Assembly: GCA_027717595.1 (NCBI GenBank)
Contig: JALLOF010000054.1
Span: 1-8,721 of the forward strand
Direction of reading: 5' to 3'
From: Nitrospinae bacterium AH_259_B05_G02_I21
GTDB lineage: Bacteria > JADFOP01
DNA: 8,721 nt
Shown in pieces: positions 6,437 through 8,721 of the stretch; the stretch's first letter is position 1; each line of letters begins with the position of its first letter. Under the pieces are notes generated by a model that was given only the letters and a program-made list of their open reading frames with translations, searched no databases and had not been told where the DNA came from. Made by a program: the position numbers and the translations under genes.

Positions 6437-7078
6437 ATGAACGAGCGGAAAAAGGAGAACGGGAAGGCCGAGGAGGCCCGCGCCCGGGCGGGGCTATATC
6501 GGCTCGTGGCCCACATGGTCGCCCAAGAGCCGGATGAGGCGTTCCTGCGCGAGCTCAACGCCACCGGTTTCCGCGAAACCGTCGCCTCTCTCGGCTTGAG
6601 CCCACCGCCCGCACCGACCTCAACCGAGGCAGATGTCACCCGCGAGGAGCTGGCGGTCGAGTACGCCCGACTGTTTCTCCTGCCCGGGGCGCCTCTCCAT
6701 CCATACGAGTCGGTCCAGCGGGGGGAGGGCCAGCTCTGGGGGGAGGCGACTGCCGGAGTCCAGGAGGCCTACCGCGAGGCTGGTTTTGAACTGAATCCCG
6801 AGGTCCACCATGTCCCCGATCACCTCGCCGTGGAGCTCGAGTTCATGGCGCACTTGGCCACCAAGGAAGCTGAGCGGTTAGCGGCCGGCTCGACTGAGGA
6901 GGCCGAGGCGCTCCAGAAGCGCCAGAAATCGTTTCTCCGCAATCACTTAGGAACATGGGCCGTCGCCTTCGCCCACACCCTCAAGGCAGAGACGTCCCAG
7001 CGATATTTTCAGTTTCTAGCAGACCTGCTTGAAACGGTCATCAAGTCCGACGCCTATTTCCTCGACGCCCCCTTGTGA
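6437..7078 (+). CDS. TorD/DmsD-family molybdoenzyme chaperone
   Basis: This 213-residue, helix-rich cytosolic protein belongs to the TorD/DmsD/NarJ-type chaperones. They bind the apo-catalytic subunit and its Tat signal until the molybdenum cofactor is inserted. Visible family blocks are EYARLF (75-80), PYESV (89-93), VPDHLAVELEFM (126-137) and FLRNHLGTW (166-174). The start at 6437 is preferred over a longer in-frame frame opening at 6305, because that one would overlap the catalytic gene and run through the terminator hairpin. A purine-rich stretch (GGGGAGA, 6420-6426) about 10 bases upstream can serve as ribosome site; GGGAG at 6431-6435 is too close. The chaperone is almost certainly dedicated to the subunit encoded just upstream. 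It has no cysteines or membrane segments. Confidence 0.9.
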   Translation: MNERKKENGKAEEARARAGLYRLVAHMVAQEPDEAFLRELNATGFRETVASLGLSPPPAPTSTEADVTREELAVEYARLFLLPGAPLHPYESVQRGEGQLWGEATAGVQEAYREAGFELNPEVHHVPDHLAVELEFMAHLATKEAERLAAGSTEEAEALQKRQKSFLRNHLGTWAVAFAHTLKAETSQRYFQFLADLLETVIKSDAYFLDAPL

Positions 7079-7160
7079 GCGGGCCGCTCTGGCCGGAGGC
7101 GAGGCTCGTCCCTTCGGCCCCTTCATCATCGCGGCCCCATCTTCGTCTGTGCCTCCTTGG

Positions 7161-7189
7161 TTGAACTCCGAAGCGCTAGAGAGTAGAAT
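7161..7189 (+). promoter_or_regulatory. Sigma-70-like promoter of the Crp/Fnr regulator gene
   Basis: TTGAAC (7161-7166) and TAGAAT (7184-7189) are separated by exactly 17 bases, predicting transcription from about 7196. This would give the regulator a 43-base leader and expression independent of the upstream operon. No copy of the TTGAC-N4-GTCAA palindrome is seen here, so autoregulation through that site is not indicated. Confidence 0.6.
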
Positions 7190-7238
7190 GAGATACAAAT
7201 ACCCGGCATGTGGGCCCTCCTCTCTCTAGGACCATCCC

Positions 7239-7925
7239 ATGACGACATCCCACGGCCTCAAAACAATCCCCATCTTTGCCAACCTGGAGTCCTCCGATCT
7301 GGAACTGCTTGAGGCAGTTGCGGCTCGACGGACGCTCGGGCGGGGCGAGCATCTCTTCTTCGAGGACGACCCTTCCGTGGGATTCTTCGCGTTAGAGAGC
7401 GGGCTCATCAAAATCTACAAGATAGCCCCCGACGGCAGGGAACAGGTGCTCTACTTCATAGGGCCAGGCCAGACCTTCGCCATAGCTTCTCTCTTTGGCG
7501 ATGGGTTATACCTGGCCAACGCAGAGGCCGTCGAGCCCTCGAAGCTGTGGCTTATTGCCAAGGCCCCGTTTCTCGACTTGGTGCGGGCTGAGCCGGAGTT
7601 GGCCGTCAAGCTGCTGGCCTACTTGGCTCAGTGGATGAAGCGCCTCCTGGCCCTCGTGGAGACCCTCTCACTCAAGAACGTGGAGGCCCGCTTGGCCGAG
7701 TACCTCTTGGGCCGCGCCCAGGCGGATGGACACCATACCGACGAGGGGGACATCATCCTCACCCTCGATGTGGAAAAAAAGATGATTGCCTCCCATCTGG
7801 GCACCATCAGCGAGACCCTATCTCGCTCGCTAAGAAAGCTAAAAGACCGGGGCCTCATCCGCGAAGAGGGCCCCCTAATCATCATCACAGACCTCGAGGG
7901 TCTCCGAAAGATGGCCGAAGGCTAA
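7239..7925 (+). CDS. Crp/Fnr-family transcriptional regulator, cysteine-free
   Basis: This 228-residue protein has the Crp/Fnr layout: an N-terminal cyclic-nucleotide-binding-type beta-barrel (about residues 10-125), a long dimer helix (about 128-155) and a C-terminal winged helix-turn-helix (about 155-225). The recognition helix holds ETLSR, giving Glu192, Ser195 and Arg196. These correspond to the E-x-x-S-R residues with which FNR reads TTGA half-sites, fitting the palindrome at 2162-2179. The protein contains no cysteine at all, so it cannot carry the oxygen-sensing iron-sulfur cluster of true FNR. The barrel lacks the obvious cAMP-contact pattern of CRP. Heme/NO sensing as in DNR, or another ligand, is possible but unproven. 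A ribosome site AGGA lies 7 bases before the ATG. The gene follows the molybdoenzyme operon after 160 bases and has its own promoter. Confidence 0.92.
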   Translation: MTTSHGLKTIPIFANLESSDLELLEAVAARRTLGRGEHLFFEDDPSVGFFALESGLIKIYKIAPDGREQVLYFIGPGQTFAIASLFGDGLYLANAEAVEPSKLWLIAKAPFLDLVRAEPELAVKLLAYLAQWMKRLLALVETLSLKNVEARLAEYLLGRAQADGHHTDEGDIILTLDVEKKMIASHLGTISETLSRSLRKLKDRGLIREEGPLIIITDLEGLRKMAEG

Positions 7926-8433
7926 CTCCCGTTCACCTCACTCGTCCTTACCAACAAAAACGCATTCCTTACCTGCATACCTCCATGCTCCCTCCATCGC
8001 ATTAGATAATAACAAAAAATCCAATAAGTTACAATAGAAAAAAGCCCTCAAAACAGTGAAAAATGGCAGGAAAAAGCGGGGGACTTTATCGACAGTCTCA
8101 CGATGTAATAATAACTAGCCCACCGGCCAGCCGAGTATCATATTTCGGTGAAATATACACTTGGGCCACTATTCGATGGCTCTTTAAATTACCTCGGAAC
8201 TAGGGGGCCAATTTTCTAAAAAATGTTATGCGCACCGCCGGGCCCTTTTTCGGCTTCGGTCGCGCCTATGGGGGGACCCGGGGGGGGGGTGGCTGTTTTT
8301 ATGGCTGTTTCGAGGACTGCCGAGGAGTATCGAGAAGAACCGGCAGCAGATTTGACTCAACTGTAATGTGTTTATAAGAAAAGCGAAGCCCCCGAAAATC
8401 AACTTCTTCCGGGGGCACCATTTTACGCTCGAT
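7926..8433. other. Gene-free, AT-richer region with short repeats
   Basis: No frame here has a convincing ribosome site and protein-like make-up. The base composition falls clearly below that of the genes up to about 8220. Small structures include a 7-bp palindrome around GGT (8140-8156), G6 and G10 runs (8270-8275, 8280-8289), a repeated TGGCTGTTT (8290-8298, 8302-8310) and a 6-bp inverted repeat (8317-8322 with 8341-8346). No intrinsic terminator is obvious after the regulator gene. Confidence 0.55.
8387..8417 (-). terminator. GC-rich hairpin, possible minus-strand terminator
   Basis: GCCCCCG and CGGGGGC form a 7-bp stem about 15 bases apart. Read on the minus strand, the stem is followed by TTCGCTTTTCTTA, moderately T-rich. 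On the plus strand only ACCATTTT follows. It may end a transcript entering from the right; it is not a strong example. Confidence 0.3.
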
Positions 8434-8483
8434 TTGGCCTGTCACGCCGGAGGTCGCGGGTTCGCGTCCCGTCAGACCCACCC
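8434..8483 (+). pseudogene. 3' part of a tRNA-Asp(GTC), possible att site
   Basis: An anticodon arm with loop CTGTCAC (8439-8445, anticodon GTC) is followed by a 5-base variable loop, a fully paired T-arm (8456-8460 with 8468-8472, loop TTCGCGT) and acceptor-like CAGACCC plus A (8473-8480). No matching GGGTCTG and no D-arm exist upstream, so the 5' half is missing. The 5' side of the anticodon stem (TTGGC) pairs only with two G-U wobbles, suggesting that tRNA identity begins near 8436. A 3' tRNA fragment starting at the anticodon is the usual scar left by tyrosine-recombinase integration. It is not a working tRNA. Confidence 0.65.
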
Positions 8484-8521
8484 CTGCTCAAATTGGCCTT
8501 CTAGATCGATTCTCATGTCCC

Positions 8522-8543
8522 TATGGCCGGTATATGGCCGGTA
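8522..8543 (+). repeat. Two tandem copies of an 11-bp repeat
   Basis: TATGGCCGGTA occurs twice without a gap or mismatch, between the two tRNA fragments. Its 11-base period puts both copies on nearly the same face of the helix. It could be a protein-binding site such as a recombinase arm site, or a replication slip. Confidence 0.6.
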
Positions 8544-8612
8544 TTCTACCGTGATAATGGCCGATGTGCCTCCATAACCATTTGATTATATAGGCCTTCA
8601 ATCCTAATCTCT

Positions 8613-8638
8613 AGGTTCAAATCCTGCATCGCCCACCA
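8613..8638 (+). pseudogene. 3' end of a tRNA (Val-like), possible second att site
   Basis: AGGTTCAAATCCTG followed by CATCGCCCACCA gives a T-arm core with the invariant TTCAAAT loop, then acceptor strand ATCGCCC, discriminator A and an encoded CCA. This resembles the end of bacterial tRNA-Val genes. Upstream, GGCCGAT at 8559-8565 could pair with ATCGCCC at six of seven positions, giving an 80-base span. However, the outer T-stem pair is C-C and no proper D-arm or anticodon arm can be drawn. I therefore read it as a fragment or decayed tRNA. Confidence 0.5.
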
Positions 8639-8644
8639 TGACAG

Positions 8645-8683
8645 ATAAGCCCGAAACCCAAGGGGTTTCGGGCTTATTCTTTT
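8645..8683 (+). terminator. Strong intrinsic terminator after the tRNA fragment
   Basis: A perfect 15-bp stem (ATAAGCCCGAAACCC / GGGTTTCGGGCTTAT) with a 3-base AAG loop is followed by TCTTTT. It starts six bases after the tRNA-like CCA, as expected for the terminator of a tRNA or other RNA gene on the plus strand. Confidence 0.82.
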
Positions 8684-8721
8684 GCTTGGTTGCCGATAGG
8701 TTGCAGGTGCCGGTCCTGGTT

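Noticed and set aside
4264-6639. 791-codon open frame on the minus strand opposite the catalytic subunit
   Set aside because: It is a shadow of the strongly supported plus-strand molybdoenzyme gene in high-GC DNA. Its translation is low in complexity and shows no known domain.
7073-7085. GAGCGGGCCGCTC palindrome at the chaperone stop as a terminator
   Set aside because: The loop would be too small for the full stem and no T-run follows.
8311-8340. CGAG recurring every 10 bases (8311, 8321, 8331) as a binding-site array
   Set aside because: Only four or five bases recur, in three imperfect copies; this is within chance for a short stretch.
8301-8366. 21-codon frame (MAVSRTAEEYREEP...) as the end of a broken gene
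   Set aside because: There is no ribosome site, it is too short to assign, and the upstream G10 run gives no continuing protein-like frame.
8288-8638. A tmRNA (ssrA) ending at the CCA at 8638
   Set aside because: The size would fit, but no 5' partner of the acceptor strand, no tag-peptide frame and no GGATTCGAC-type 5' motif is present.
8559-8638. A functional tRNA-Sec or tRNA-Val gene
   Set aside because: The anticodon and D-arms do not pair and the T-stem has a C-C mismatch, although six of seven acceptor pairs can form.

Overview
The window is high-GC bacterial DNA carrying a respiratory-type molybdoenzyme locus. A Tat-exported molybdopterin subunit, a four-cluster ferredoxin subunit and an NrfD membrane anchor point to a Gram-negative (or at least Tat- and molybdenum-using) organism living by anaerobic or microaerobic respiration. 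The sequence alone does not fix the taxon. A deltaproteobacterium-like or NC10/Tectomicrobia-like lineage would fit, but this is a guess.

Layout. Positions 1-190 hold no gene, only a perfect hairpin just past the left operon. Positions 191-1931 (minus strand) form a compact operon read right to left: a carboxymuconolactone-decarboxylase-family protein, mobA (molybdenum cofactor guanylyltransferase) and yqeC (P-loop accessory protein linked to selenium-dependent molybdenum hydroxylases). Positions 1932-2369 are a divergent intergenic region. It contains a perfect FNR-type palindrome (2162-2179) placed 41.5 bases before a predicted start of transcription, followed by a structured leader of about 160 bases. 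Positions 2370-7078 (plus strand) hold the main operon in the order iron-sulfur subunit, NrfD anchor, catalytic molybdopterin subunit, TorD-like chaperone. A strong intrinsic terminator lies between the last two genes. Positions 7239-7925 encode a cysteine-free Crp/Fnr-family regulator with its own sigma-70-like promoter. Positions 7926-8721 have no convincing gene. They hold two 3' fragments of different tRNAs, short repeats, long G-runs and a perfect 15-bp terminator, which looks like a scarred integration site.

How it fits together. MobA makes the guanylylated molybdopterin cofactor that the catalytic subunit needs. The TorD-like protein would hold the apo-enzyme until cofactor insertion and Tat export. 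The ferredoxin and NrfD subunits would link the periplasmic active site to the quinone pool. The regulator keeps the E-T-L-S-R recognition-helix residues that in FNR-like proteins read TTGA half-sites, which matches the palindrome in front of the operon. The substrate cannot be read from sequence. Gene order B-C-A matches the selenate reductase operon srdBCA, and polysulfide, thiosulfate, arsenate/antimonate and phenylacetyl-CoA oxidoreductase relatives share the same architecture.
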